A stretch of 64,000 nt of DNA from Bryoerythrophyllum caledonicum (taxonomy: Eukaryota; Streptophyta; Bryopsida; Pottiales; Pottiaceae), in NCBI GenBank assembly GCA_963971425.1, contig OZ020517.1:22764462-22828461 (forward strand). Reading direction: 5' to 3'. The first letter of the stretch is position 1; each line of letters begins with the position of its first letter. The translations under genes and the position numbers were made by a program. Below, in pieces: positions 1 to 12,489 of this stretch. Under the pieces are notes generated by a model that was not told the origin of the DNA, did not search any database, and was given only the letters and a program-made list of their open reading frames with translations.

Positions 1-3000
1 GATCATACTTATGCAAAAAAAATTCATGTAAAACTAAATTGGACTTCACATAATTGGCTTGCCATGGTAAAGCATGCCCCATGTTTGAAAACCCAAAAAC
101 AAGAGCTGCCTTCACTAAAATGCATGCCATTAATTCATACTTCATTGTATGGTTCTGCAATTTTTACCACGCAAACTAGACTTGATTTGGGACCTAACAC
201 AAGTAATTTCGTCCAAAACGGAGTCCGGATGAAGAAGTTATGGCTCTTCAAAGTCTCTGCCAGTCATCCAAAATGTCGTTTTTCGACATTCGGCCCGTTT
301 AAGGGTTAAGAGTCTTTGTATTACTAGATCGTACCTAGGTTTCTTAAAAACGTCAATAAATATTTCATGCCTTCAATGAAAGATCTAATTTTCAAGCAAG
401 GTAAAAAATGTTCACACATTTCTGGGTAGTATAAAGAGAACCACTAATAATTTTGGACATTTTTACATCTTTGGGTTTAGATTTTTGTAAGGTTTAAAAC
501 GGGTCAACTCACAAAACACCAAGACTCACACATATTCTCCTTTTGATTCTAAACTCATTTCTCGGATGGTCTAGCATCTATTGTATTTTAATTTAACTCT
601 AATTTCTATACAAAAACTCTCTTCCATCAACAAAACTTAAGTTTAACCCAAACTCTTAAGAATTTAAGGTTGTTATGCATCCCTCTAAAGGAACAAAGTA
701 TTCATTAAACCCAAGGACTAAGTGCCTAGAAAGAACATTATTTCTTTATCAATTGTGCATGTGGTCAACTGTGAAGACTCTTAATCCATGCCTAGATAGA
801 CCGATGGAAGATTCCATTGAATTTCAATACAAATCATTAATTATGTTCTTCTTAGAAATCAAAACGAAATGCAATTCATCCACCTTGAGGAATTGAGTGT
901 AATGGAAATTGTAAATTCATTTGTCTTTACACTTGTCATAAAACACAAATGCGATTAATCTACCTTAAAGAGTCTCTCCTTTCTAGGTTAGACTTAATTC
1001 AACTTATTACATGCACATAACACTCTTACCATGCTATGCATCAAGGAATGCATCTCTCTTGATAATTTTTTTATCATTAGTATTAAAAATTACTCTTACT
1101 CTTATGTATTTTTAATTTTCAACACTCAAACTTAAATCTTTATAAAGTGGCAAGTTCCCATGCATTCCTGGAAGTATTGCATTAGGTCACTGATTACACA
1201 TTAACACACACACATGAATATCTCATTCATGAAATTACTCCTTAAACATCTACAATGCCACTTAAAGCTTCAATCAAATCATACTCTTACTTGCACTCAA
1301 GTTTTACATTAATTTAATTCAATCACACTCACATCTCATCACAATGTTTATAATTAATCTTCATACACACAAAATTGTATTAGTTAGACAAATTAGAGTA
1401 TTTCTCTAATTTATAATGAAGTACTAATATTCAATGTATTACAAATGACTCAATTCACAAAATCAAGACAATAATTACACAATGAATAATCACATATATC
1501 AATCATAAATCCAATACATATAGCAACAATTACTCTTACAAACTCAAGAGTTTCACAAAAAAACTAGCTTCCAAAGGTAGGACACACTCCAATCTTTAAC
1601 ATGGTAGTGGTGGAATTATTGTCTTTCCAATGCTATGTATAATCTAAATTTTAGGGAAGACACCTCTTGAAAAGAGGTGTGTATTATAAGTACTTTAACT
1701 TCTACAACCGTTCATTAAATGGATGCACCTCTTCAAATCTTAACTAACTTTTAATAAACTCTTGGCTTAATATGTATTTTAGCTATTTTAACCAGTTGAT
1801 ATGAACTTTTAACACTAATTACTAATTTTTGAATATATACACAACCCTTACTACACTTAAAATTTTGAAAAGAGCTATTTTTAATGGTTTGGCTCTACGG
1901 TTTTATTTTACTATATGATGCGATATATGTCATCCTTTTTACTGTTGGGATTCTTAGTTTATGGCAAATTAGATACACCACAAAAATAAATAAATATATA
2001 TATCATAATAGTATTTGAACCCCAATCCCTTCCACAATGTTTTTGAATATTTTGCACCCTTCATATTTCACTTTGATTTTTCTTGCAAGGACCTAACATT
2101 GTATATCAAATTTTTGCACAAAATTTGATTCTAATCTAAAGCATGAAATTTACATCACAAGAATTCAAAAGGAGATGATCCTTAAAATACATGTAAGTGA
2201 AAAAGAACCTTGTTTTTTGCTTCAAAATATATAATCTCTCAATCCATACCATCAACTTTCATGAAATTTTGAAAGGATGTTATTCTAAATGTGAGGGTTA
2301 AAGTAGAGCTTCAAGCTTTTTTTCCCCTCATTTCTTTTTGCACAAAGTAAATGTACATTCTAAAGTAAACGTGCATTTTAATGACAAATACTCAGAATTT
2401 TAGGGGTTCACCTTGCAAAAAAACTTTAATGATAATGTATCGATAGGAAAGTTTTTCCAACTTATATGAGATGATGTGGTCAAAAATTCGTGAAATTTAA
2501 CCACTTCAATTGAAAGATGATCGCAGTGAAGGTAAACATAATAAACCTTGTAAAGTACACTTAGGCTTGCGGAGGTTAAACTTATATGATGCAAGAGTAA
2601 GATGAGTTTAGATTCTGTTACAGATGTTGCCAATAGTTTTTCCAACAATAACTATTATTGTGATCTTTCTGAGGAAAACAATAAAAATAATTATTCTAAA
2701 TGCTCATTGTTTTTTCCTTGAACGCATCATCTATTTAAATCAATAGTAGTAGCATAATAGGTGCAAGAGTGATATTCCATACTACATGTTTATCGATATG
2801 CAATTCAAGCATGAATATATACAAATTTTGATGGTGGTTGGTTCTCGAAATATATCTTGCTTAATATGTAAATTTTGGAATATATGCCACTACCATACCT
2901 AACTATGGAAGATCTAGCCATTACCTTTTGCCACTACGATTATACCCGTATCATTTAATAAAATGCGGGACTATTAATTCTATTATGGCATTCTAAGAAT

Positions 3001-3800
3001 AAAAAAGTGGTCCACATGCAATGATTTAAGCTTATGAGCTCAACCTTGTAGTCTATTTCTAAGTTTTGAGATCTCTATCATAAGTGCTTTTGAGGGCTTT
3101 CACGCTCTTATTTTTGACATGTTAATTCCAAGATGGTATGGCAATAGTCCATTGGATAACTAATGGATGCGTTAAATGCGGATGAACTCTTTCAATGGAG
3201 TACTTCATCCATTTAGAAGTCATTGGTTCTTTGTCGGATTCTCAGATGCCATACCATTCCGAAATTGGCAATATAAATTATAATGTCAAGAGCATTGTGT
3301 ATTAGAAATATGGACTTTCATATGAACAAAGAAGTCAGAACCTACCGGTCCAACACTTCATCTTTTAACTTCTACGCTCCTTTTTTTTTATTCCAAGTGT
3401 GTTTAGAAAGTTCAACCTTGGTTCAAACCCCCAACTTCCAATTCTATTTGGAACACAAATATTGCCACCCCAAAATTGTGTAGAGTTTGGGAATATTTTA
3501 AGACATTGCTAATGTAATTACATTGTTTGTAGAACATTATGGACATTATGATTTTGGAAAGTATCATTTAACACTTGCACCTCTCTCCAAGTTCCAAATT
3601 TACTACATACATCTTTGCCAAAATAATTACTCCTTTCAAATTCTATGTTGGAAACGTTGGAATGTATAAAAATTTCTCATTCCACACATCCACTTATACT
3701 TAAAAATAAGCAATCAAGTTTATTTAGACACAAGTAACATAAAATGTATACTTTTTGTTTACATTGACATGGCCGTAATGTGGAAAAAAACATCCTCTAG
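1..3800. other. AT-rich intergenic region without a supported gene
   Basis: No reading frame here looks like a conserved protein and base use is uniformly AT-rich. Two faint repeat traces are visible. At about 285-309 a sequence ending ...CGTTTAAGGG is followed by TTAA, like the right end of the TTAA-flanked elements described further on. At about 1960-2300 a decayed minus-strand copy of the large TTAA element seems present (the stretch around 2040-2060 resembles the segment at 34465-34480 in reverse). Otherwise I see nothing in it. Confidence 0.5.
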
Positions 3801-4439
3801 GAGATCTTAAAAAATGACCTTGATCAATCGACTCAAGGCCAGCCGGTCGACACTTGGTGGTCGACCGCCATGCCGTCCGCTCCTACAGCTTGGCGGACGG
3901 CCACCAAGCCACCAAGCCTCAAATTTCAGCAACTTCCTTCCCTCTCCTCCACTTCTCTCTACTCTTTGGCAACATGGAAGCGGTTTGGAACATTATTTTT
4001 TTGGGTAGATAGACATTGCATGTGCACTCTAAATTAGGAGAAAGAGTCACGTGCATTATTAGTCAGAAGAATGTCTCAAAGATATTATGCGAATATATAT
4101 GAATATTCCATTTTAAATATCCAATGCACTTGGAAACATATGAAGAATAGAACTTGTGAATAGTAGTTTCACTTGAAATAGACTACACAAGAAATCTAGA
4201 TTCATTTTTCTCCTTTATTAACCACAAGCCTATTAGAATGGCCGTCCGCCCCGCCGTCCGTCTCTGGCATTTGGGTGCTTCCCTCCGTTGTCCGCCTCTC
4301 TAACTGCCACTTGTCACTACACGAGGGTTCGCCCTCCGGACTCTATGGCCGATCGCCGCTCGGTCGACTCTTGGCCGTCCGACCCACCGATTGCCTGGCC
4401 GTCCGCCCGGCGGTCGGCCTTAGGCGTCCGCCGGATCGG

Positions 4440-5050
4440 CTGACTCCCTAGCCGTCCGCACGGGTTTTTTGGCCATAACTCCCTTAGTTTTGGGGGTTTT
4501 TGAACGTGTAATATACCATTCAAAGCGTCTTGAAAATGCGCTTCCAACAGAGTATAGCGCGCAGCAGACGCCCAAGGGCCGTCCGCACGGCGGTCGGCCC
4601 TCACCCGTCCGCGCGGTTGACTCCCTAGCAGTCCGCACGGGTTTTTTGGCCATAACTCCCTCAGTTTTGGGAGTTTTTGAACGTTTAATATACCATTCAA
4701 AGCGTCTTAAAAATGCGCTTTCAACGGTATATAGCGCGCAGCGGTCGGCCCTCAGCCGTCCGCGCGGTTGACTACCTAGCCGTCCGCACGGGTTTTTTGG
4801 CCATAACTCCCTCTGTTTTGGGAGTTTTTGAACGTGTAATATACCATTCAAAGCGTCTTGAAAATGCGCTTTCAACGGTATATAGCGCGCAGCGGTCGGC
4901 CCTCAGCCGTCCGCGCGGTTGACTACCTAGCCGTCCGCACGGGTTTTTTGGCCATAACTCCCTCTGTTTTGGGAGTTTTTGAACGTGTAATATACCATTC
5001 AAAGCGTCTTGAAAATGCGCTTCCAATGGTATATAGCGCGCAGCGGACGG
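4440..5050 (+). repeat. 151-bp tandem satellite, about four units
   Basis: The marker CGGGTTTTTTGGCCATAACT occurs at 4461, 4638, 4789 and 4940, giving spacings of 177, 151 and 151 bp. Each unit has a GC-rich part (GCCGTCCGC...GCGGTTGACT) followed by an AT-richer part around TATACCATTCAAAGCGTCTT. The last three units are nearly identical; the first is more diverged and carries an insertion of about 26 bp. Confidence 0.9.
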
Positions 5051-5500
5051 CCAAGAGCCGTCCGCACAGCGGACGGCCGAGCGCCGACCGCCATTCGGAC
5101 AACTAGGCGGACGGCTGACGGCCGACTGCCATTCGGACGGCCGATCGGACGGCCACAACGCCGACCGCCATTCGGACGGCCGGGCTAACGGCCGACCGCC
5201 ATTCGGACGGCCGGGCTGACGGCCGACCGCCATTCAGACGGCCGGGCAGATGGCTGCCGGACGGCCAACCCCTGATTGCCATTTGGACGGTTGGGCGAAC
5301 GGCCAACTGTCGACCGCCATTCGAACGGCCGAGCGCCGACCGCCATTCGGACGGCCTAGCGGTCGGCGCCGACCGACCACCGAGCGGTCGTTGCAGGCGG
5401 ACGGCGGGGCGGACGCCACTGACCGACCACCGGGCGATCGCGACAGGCGACGGAGGGTGGTCGCATCTGACGGCCGAGCGGTCGGCCGAGGCTGCGGACG
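5050..5500 (+). repeat. Short degenerate array around GACCGCCATTCGGACGG
   Basis: The core GCCATTCGGAC, with single changes, recurs at 5090, 5128, 5167, 5198, 5229, 5278, 5316 and 5342. Spacing is irregular, 26-49 bp, with 31 bp twice. The unit contains the self-complementary word CGGACGGCCG, so the array is strongly foldback-prone. It directly follows the 151-bp satellite and shares vocabulary with it. Confidence 0.8.
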
Positions 5501-5711
5501 GCTATTTACCCCGGGTAAATTGACAAAACTCGTTATGTCACCGGACGTCCAGATAGGCCCGAGGACGTCCTTCGTCCTGACGTCCGGACGTCAGGAACGT
5601 CGAGCGTCCTGACAACGCTGGTGAAATCTAAGCTACAGTATTGTGAACACGTCTGGGACTAGTCAAGTGATTCAAATAAGAAATTGTTACAATAATTGGT
5701 CTTCCATCCTC

Positions 5712-5993
5712 CTAGGAACTTTTAAAACGGTCCGAACTCCTTGATGCCATGTTATTCTTTAGTGTTGAGAATCCAAGTGCTAACTTAACGTCTTTGTTCG
5801 ATGTTACTCCTATCTCTCCGACACAGTAGTCACGATCTGACATCCTTGATTGAAGATCCTTCAGTTTTGATATCACCTTCTTGCTGTATCCTTTTCTGCA
5901 GCTACCCTTATTGCGATCAGAAGTAAAGAGAAGTTTCTCAACTGTAGCCCTCTTTAATTTCCTCCTGAAATGCAAGAGCAAATAGTTCTTCAA
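5712..5993 (-). CDS. Possible exon or small ORF, lysine/arginine-rich
   Basis: A 93-codon open frame on the minus strand, rich in K, R and S (it contains KKVISKLKDLQSRMSDRD). I recognise no family. Base composition is less AT-rich than the intergenic DNA to the left, which fits an exon, but no neighbouring exons or clear splice sites were found. It may be chance or the remains of a gene disrupted by the GC-rich island. Confidence 0.2.
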   Translation of the reverse strand: MKNYLLLHFRRKLKRATVEKLLFTSDRNKGSCRKGYSKKVISKLKDLQSRMSDRDYCVGEIGVTSNKDVKLALGFSTLKNNMASRSSDRFKSS

Positions 5994-6076
5994 AAAGTTT
6001 GGTTCTCATACACATTGAATGCAGTTGGTCTTGCATTGGAACCTCCTATCGATTAATATTATTTGGTTACCTGCAG

Positions 6077-7888
6077 ATGTTGGGCGTTAAGGAGAAAGAA
6101 GAAGAAGAAATCATGAAAGTGTACAGAGATCTGCCTGAGGAAAACCAACAACTTAGAGTGCAGATTGTGGAATGTGACAATCAGTTGCAAAGCCATCGGT
6201 ACCAGATTCAGAGCTTGGAAGAAGCTTTCCAAAGGCCGCAATCTCAAGTGAAGACATTAGATGAAGAAAATCAACGATTGAATTCTGACCTCAAGGTTAT
6301 CGAGCTGAACCATTCTCAGTCTAGAAACATTTAATATTTGACGTATCGTGATCGTTTTAGTGATTGGTTTCTTCGTTCTGCATTGGAGACAAAGCAGCAA
6401 TAGGTCAATGACATGCTCGCTGAAAGTCAGAAGGTATGCATCAGCAATTAATCTCTGACCAGTATAGAAAAGGTGAACAATTGTCTCGGTTGCACCAATA
6501 TACCACTACAGTAACTTAGCATTCAAGCCGTTTTAAATATGCTTAGGGTTGCTAAGGAGTGATCTAATTTGTGCCTCATATAGTTCTTCAAGCGAGCTTA
6601 TCCTTACCGAGTTAAAATGCCGCAGCTCGGTAATGTCTTGTACTGATAAGATCGTCCTCACTACAGGAGAGGGAAGCTATTACATCGAGATATAGGCTGG
6701 AGCATGAGAGAGTGCGGGAGTTGGAGCAATTACTTGCCTGTGTGCAAACCCAAGAACACCACCTAGAGTTGGAGAGCAAGGTAGCGTAACCGTGATGGTT
6801 GGTAATTGTCAATTTTTCTTGCAACCTCTGCACTAACTTGACATTTCACCATTTTATTACTTCTACTAGAATGACAAACTTTGTGAACATTTGAGGACAA
6901 ATTCATCAGCAAGCTGCCCTAATCATTACCAGTACTTGCAGGAATCTGGTACAAAGATCGCAATGATGCGTGATCGTCTTAATTCTCCAGAGGCGCAGGT
7001 TAGAGTAAACCCTTGAAACTGTGTGCAAGTTCCAGGAGGAATACAGGATAGTTTTGGTTCCTCCTTTGCTGATAAAGCACGCTATTTCAGCACTAAATCC
7101 TGATAATAAGAATCATTGACTTGCAGTATGATTTTCTCCAGGTCCAAACATTGTCAACTACAAGGGATGCGCAAAATCAAAAGATTATGCGGCTACAGGC
7201 CTGTCTGAATGCCAAGGTATCAAAGTCAGTCAGTTAAGAACAAGATTGTAGCTGGATTCTGGAAAATTGTGACAAGAGCTTAGCAATCCAAAATGACAAG
7301 AAGTGGCGGTGGGACTGACTGCAGGAGACAGAAGAAAGATTGCGAGGTCGACAAGTTGCTTCTTCCCCATCCTTATCAAATCAATGTATGGACATGCAGC
7401 TTCATCAAAATGCTGCAGATGTTGCTGGTTCAAAGGTACAATGCATTGTCACACTAATGGCTGACCACAAACACGTTCGCCTTCCCAATTTTAACTGCAA
7501 TCTCATTCTTCTGACACTCGCAGAAAATACGTGCAGTAAAATTCACATAACATCTTCTTCTAGAATCTGAGTACGGAACATCACAACAAATGCCAAATTT
7601 GCAAGGTTCATTAAACTTGTTGAGTCCTCAAGTTGGTCACGCGCAGCATGTCGCCACATCAGTGCAGGCCATAGTCTTCTTCAGGGAGTAAGCCTCGGGT
7701 GACCACTTTTTCTTACAGCAGTCATGTTGACTGTCTCAAGTGCCTAATTAAGAAGACTCTGGGATTGTATTCATGCAGGCAAAATTCCACGACCTGGAAA
7801 TGAGGAACTTTTCACTTACGGGAGACCTTTCGAAGACGGCAAACCTCTACAAGGAGTGTTTCTCCCAGCTACAGATGGCAGAAACGCA
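6077..7888 (+). CDS. Multi-exon coiled-coil protein, unknown function
   Basis: Probable exons, all bounded by GT-AG: 6077-6295, 6404-6433, 6667-6780, 6870-6998, 7127-7216, 7325-7435, about 7565-7689 and 7779-7888. Exons 1-6 are all phase 0 and encode Glu/Lys/Gln/Leu-rich heptad-like sequence (e.g. LPEENQQLRVQIVECDNQL, VRELEQLLACVQTQEHHLEL), typical of long coiled coils. Reading straight through past 6295 meets stops at 6332 and 6401; an intron at 6296-6403 removes both and keeps phase, but its donor (GTTATC) is weak. Exon 7 does not join exons 6 and 8 in phase in any way I found, so the 3' part may be mis-modelled or damaged. A splice acceptor precedes the ATG at 6077, so the true start may be upstream. 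Convergent with the kinase gene at 8134. No specific family recognised. Confidence 0.5.
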
Positions 7889-8133
7889 GTAAGTCATCTT
7901 GCTTGGACCTCAGCTGGAGGTTCTCACCTGCAAAATACGAATCTTTCTTGTAAAGTTTGTCACACCGTCGGAGGCCACAGGGGATCTACTCTGAAAAAGT
8001 CGAATAATTGATCAAAGAGCACAGCCTCAAGCATGTACCAACTAACAGGGGCTACTAACGACACGATTCTGCCAACTTGCACGAGCACCAGAAAACATCA
8101 AGGTCACAAGGCGAGAGATGGATCAGGAATCAC

Positions 8134-10183
8134 CTATAGCATGAGCTCTAATAGCCAAGGATCTTGCAATGCGTCCGATGCGCTCAGCTGTTTGCTAGTG
8201 AGCTTCCGGAGAAAATCATCAGCAAGTGCTGTCCTCCCATAAGGAATTTCTGCATCCAAGAGTTTCCCAAGACTATACATGTCTGAAAAGGGCGTATATA
8301 GATTGCCTTCCAACATCCCCGAATTCCAGTGTGAGAAGTATCGAAATCCTTCACTCAATCTAAAAGGAGACTCTGCTACAGATTCAAGGTCGATAAGCAT
8401 GAATCTCATCTCTGACAGTCGCACAATATTCGGGAGTCGGATATCCCTGTGTACCAGGCCCGCATCGTGGAGGATACGAAGGGCTTGGCACACACACTGA
8501 GCCATCCACCTGCAATCCTGTTCCGACTTCAATGAGCACGAGTATCCAAGAGGACCACACTCAACCTTGTAGGCTCCATGAGCACTAACGGTGGGCCCTT
8601 TATCTGCCCGCGGAAGAAACGGACCTTCTGCAGCACCATAAGCCCTCTGTATCTGAGAAAGACTCGTCCTCTGCTCTGCACTGTAGGTATCAAAGTCTCT
8701 TATGTGCTTAACCACTCTGTCGGAATAAAACCAAATTACCCTCTTTCCATCTGGTGATTCGTCCTTCGAAAACATGGCGCGACGGCCTGGGACATGTGGG
8801 ACAGAGTCTGCCATTGTCTTCAACAGCTGGCAGGCATAGCCCACACTGAGTGCAAAATAGCAGCGACCACGAATATTTGACAGGTCAAGACATGCACCTA
8901 CTCGGTGTACGTCCTTGGAACCGTTCTTGCCGATGTATAGCCACTGAAACATGGAGCCACCTGCTATGTAGCCTAGAATAAAGTCCAACTCCCCATAAAA
9001 CATTGGATTAAGCGGCTCTATCTTGGAAATAATATCAGCTTCAGCTTCATACAGGTCAGCAACCTTGTCTTCACCTACAAGGAAGGTGCATCCGGATGCT
9101 ATGCCAATTGTATCAGGCCTTTCCCGGGGTGCAATAGTTCAGGAGTAACTCCCCTGCCGCCGTTCACTAGAATTGAACGAAATCTGGAGCATCGAACCAA
9201 CCTTGCTATACACTTTGAATAGTGTAAATATTTAAATAAGCCAGCCTAGAACGGTAATTGATGTATCCATCTCGGTGAGTACAGGCCTATAATCAGTTGT
9301 CAGGATGGTTCCCATATTACCAGGAAGCACTGAACCATCTGTCTCGACTAAAAACTCCGCCGCAAAGTCGGGCCTCCTTGCTAGAACCTGATGGTAGACC
9401 TGCTTCGACACAGGAAGCTTCTGATGCGGCTCAGGGAACAATACCTTTGTGAGGTCGGCCTTATTTTTGGGGAGCACAGGTCGCTGCGGGAGCAGCATGT
9501 GCTTAATCCAAGCTTCAGAACGGTCTACAGAATCGCCTGCTTGAGGTGGAACACAAGCAACAACCACAACAACCAAGTGAAACAAGAATACACAGGACAC
9601 ATGGTGCTGCAAGAGTCCCTTCCTTACGAAAGCCAAAGCAAGAGTAACAGTCACTGTCCTTGATACCCTAAACCTAACAACCAAGTGACCAAAAAAAATA
9701 ACTCTTGGAAATTTACAAAGAGAGCCCTCTTTGAAATAAGGAGCAACATTGTAGAAATCACAATGGAGAACACCAAGACAGATGACTCTAAAACTGAAGT
9801 ATCCACTAATTGAGAAACGAGGCTTCAAAACGAAGCTCCGAATAACACCCCAAAGGCAACAAATCCCCTCAAGGTTCAAACGTACCACTCAGATTTAAAG
9901 ATCAAGGCACGAAGGAGCACATACCTGTAGGAGCTTCAAATATTTGACGACCACTGACCATCACGGGATCTTCTTTCGTTCCTGCTACACGCAACGAGTT
10001 CTTGATCTCTGTCCACGAAGCGACTGACTGAAGGTTGTCATTGATCGAAACACCACCGCCACACAGACGGATTGAATCTGGTACCAACCCAAACTTTCTA
10101 TTGAGTGACTGGAAGTCGATCTTGCCATCAGGAGTAGTCCCAACCGGCTCAAGTGAGTCCGATTTGAAAAAAACAACCTCCAT
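8134..10183 (-). CDS. Crinkler-like protein: header domain plus divergent kinase-fold domain
   Basis: Exon 1 (10183-9925) starts MEVVFFKSDSLEPVG and encodes about 86 residues resembling a small ubiquitin-like header. Exon 2 starts at 9536 and joins in phase (Gly codon split), continuing DSVDRSEAWIKHMLLPQRP; its 3' end was not located. The C-terminal exon is open from 9138 to the stop at 8134. It holds a kinase-like domain: a likely beta-3 lysine in WFYSDRVVK, a catalytic loop VHRDIRLPNIV (about 8425-8455), and DLE where most kinases have DFG. This layout (small header, linker, divergent kinase) resembles Crinkler-type proteins. That assignment is by resemblance of architecture and of HRDxxxPN, not a search. 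The link between exons 2 and 3 is unresolved: the kinase frame meets TGA at 9141-9139, and the only fitting acceptor downstream of it (AAAG before 9118) is poor. It may be one gene with an unseen splice, two genes, or a damaged gene. Confidence 0.55.
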
Positions 10184-10460
10184 AGCTGAATAAAAACAGA
10201 GGAAAGAAAAAAGAGCTTCTTCGCAAGCAACACTTACGAACTGCATGAAAGCACAACACAACCAACTCAGATGGCAATGCAGCGCCGTCGAACCTCCACA
10301 CAAGAAAATCGAAACAAACCCTAGGTCCGCACAAACAGAAACAAAACCCTCGGATTGACACAAATCAAAGCGACAAAAGAAAGAAACAATGAAAGCGCAA
10401 GCAGAAATGGAAACCTAATTAGCAAATCCAGGAAAAGTTGGTTTATTTATCTCGAGGCAT

Positions 10461-10711
10461 TAATGCCTCGGGATTAACGGTAGGTACAGTTAGTTGTGAG
10501 TTAACTGCTGGTAACTGGTGGTTAATGCCTCAGGATTAACGGTAGGTTCAGTTAGTTGTGAGTTAACTATTGGTAGCTGGTGGTTAATGCCTCGGGATTA
10601 ACGGTAGGTTCAGTTAGTTGTGAGTTAACTATTGGTAGCTGGTGGTTAATGCCTCGGGATTAACGGTAGGTTCAGTTAGTTGTTAGTTAACTGCTGGTAG
10701 CTGGTGGTTAA
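10461..10711 (+). repeat. 62-bp tandem repeat upstream of the kinase-like gene
   Basis: TAATGCCTCGGGATTAACGG (one copy has CTCAGG) starts at 10461, 10523, 10585 and 10647, exactly 62 bp apart, with a partial fifth unit ending near 10711. Units differ by only a few bases. The array lies 280-530 bp upstream of the ATG at 10183, in the likely promoter of that minus-strand gene. Each unit carries TTAAC/GTTAA words on both strands. Confidence 0.95.
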
Positions 10712-10719
10712 GTACGTGT

Positions 10720-12480
10720 TAACTAGAAGATCTACCTAATCCCGGTAGGTGATCTGAATGCTTTCCATTAAGAACCCGGAGTGAATGGATGTACATTCAT
10801 CCTATTTTAACAAGATCACTGAGCGAGAGAGCAGGAGCGCGGTGAAGACAGCGGAAGAGAAAAGTGAAAACAGCGTAGCGAGGGCATACCTCTGCTAGCG
10901 CCTCAAGCTCTTAAAAGGCCCATGAACTAACTTCTGGGGGATGACTTCGGCCCCGTGGATGATAAACCACCTACCCCTTGGATCACCTAGTCAATGGGTG
11001 GCCTCGAGCCTCGGCCTTCGGCACGGGCTCCTCAGCCATTAGATCATCTACATAGATCATCTGGATATTGTTCGATCAGAAAGGAAGGGGAATGGGGCCA
11101 GCAAGGGAATAGGGTAGCAGTGAACAGTGGGACTCTAGTGGGCCAGCACGGTCAGGTACCCCTCCGATTATCTTCGTCTTTCTTCATACATGCGAGAGCA
11201 AGTCTTTAAAATGTGTTATTTTCACAAATGTAGTGTGGAACATCAGTTAGAGTGACTACATGCTAGTTGCATTCTTCGAATTAACATGTACATAAAGTGT
11301 TTGAATATTGTGTGTTATATGGACGTGGTAGTTTGACCATGAGAATACAATGAATAGTTTAAGTGTGCATATAGCATTGATCCTAGAAATATTGCATAAA
11401 TTTAGAATCATAATAAGTAAGTCTATGTAGGATGCAATCATAAACATTTGTAGAAGAGTGAATGGAATAAGTAAAGAGTGACCTAGTTGTAAAATATAAG
11501 TGAAACTATTTGAAACATTTTTCATAAGTTTATAAATGATTGCAAGACATTATGTCTAAAGTTGTTTATGTCTAAAGTTGTTTATGTCTAAAGTTGTTTA
11601 TGTCTTATAAGTGTAAATGAAATTTAAAAGAAACTTACCACTTGGTTGATAAAAACTCAGCATAGAAGTAAGTTTATCCATTCAGTCTTACCATATTTAT
11701 AAAATTTAGGGAAAAAAAATCAAGATACATGGAAGTGGTTGTTTCCATAAGATATTTTAAATCATTTTTTCATGTATTTTAGCATTTTAAGCATGTATTT
11801 AGGCATTGCTTCATTTTCCATATAGAGGACTTGCTAGATGACAATGAATAAGAGGGGTTATATCTAAGGTTTTAGTAGTTGTTAGTGGTCTTAGGGGTGG
11901 CCAAGGGTACTTCAAGGCCAAAATTCTATTAGCAAGTCATTTGGAAACATTGTTAATTTTAAACTTTTCAAATAGATAATATTGATCTTTGATTTTCAAT
12001 TGAATCATATGAATCTTTGAATATTTAATAAACTCAAACCCTTGTATCAAGCTATGATTAAATTTTCACATCATTAATATATATCAACCGTCTATTTGAA
12101 ATATCAAAGAATAACAATGTATATGTAGTGTACCAAACTTATAAAGAGAAAACTCCATGATAACACCTAAAATAGTATATACCACAAATAGTAAACCGTT
12201 TGTTTTTAGGTGTTGACTTGTTTGTTTATATTGTCAAATGAAGACTTGTTTGTTTTTTGAATTTTTGCATCTACAAAGATTGTAATCATAATGGTTTAGG
12301 TCAAACTATTAGGTATTGTCGATTTTTGTTTCGGTTCTTGGTGGATCTGTTTGCAGTCGCCGTCTCCTCCTAAAAGAGGATAATCTCTATGTCAACTTTC
12401 TGGGAGTATGCTAAGCCGAAGTTTAAGACATCTTGTAGTAGAGCATAATGCACGTTGTAATTGCCATTAAAAGGTGGATG
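10720..12480. other. Intergenic region without a supported gene
   Basis: The first 480 bp are of mixed composition and have no convincing frame. From 11220 on the DNA is AT-rich. An 18-bp direct repeat (TATGTCTAAAGTTGTTTA) occurs three times at about 11550-11605. Nothing else was recognised. Confidence 0.5.
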
Positions 12481-12489
12481 GGAATTGTT

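Larger units (their letters stand above)
3815..5620. repeat. GC-rich repeat island built on GCCGTCCGC words
   Basis: An abrupt GC-rich block inside AT-rich DNA. It is dominated by GCCGTCCGC and its complement GCGGACGGC, so both strands carry the same words and the block can fold back. It begins with scattered copies near 3815-3920, resumes at about 4240, and contains the 151-bp satellite and a short array listed separately. Open frames run across it on both strands, but they are arginine-, proline- and glycine-rich by-products of the repeat and I do not call them genes. Confidence 0.75.

Noticed and set aside
4317-5612. Overlapping open frames of 60-153 codons on both strands
   Set aside because: They follow the GC-rich repeat, repeat themselves every 151 bp and show no domain; they are composition artefacts.
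6077-6433. Nonsense-mutated coiled-coil pseudogene (stops at 6332 and 6401)
   Set aside because: An in-phase intron at 6296-6403 removes both stops, so the stops alone do not prove a pseudogene.
9391-9663. Plus-strand frame opposite the kinase-like gene
   Set aside because: Antisense shadow of exon 2 of the minus-strand gene with no motif of its own.
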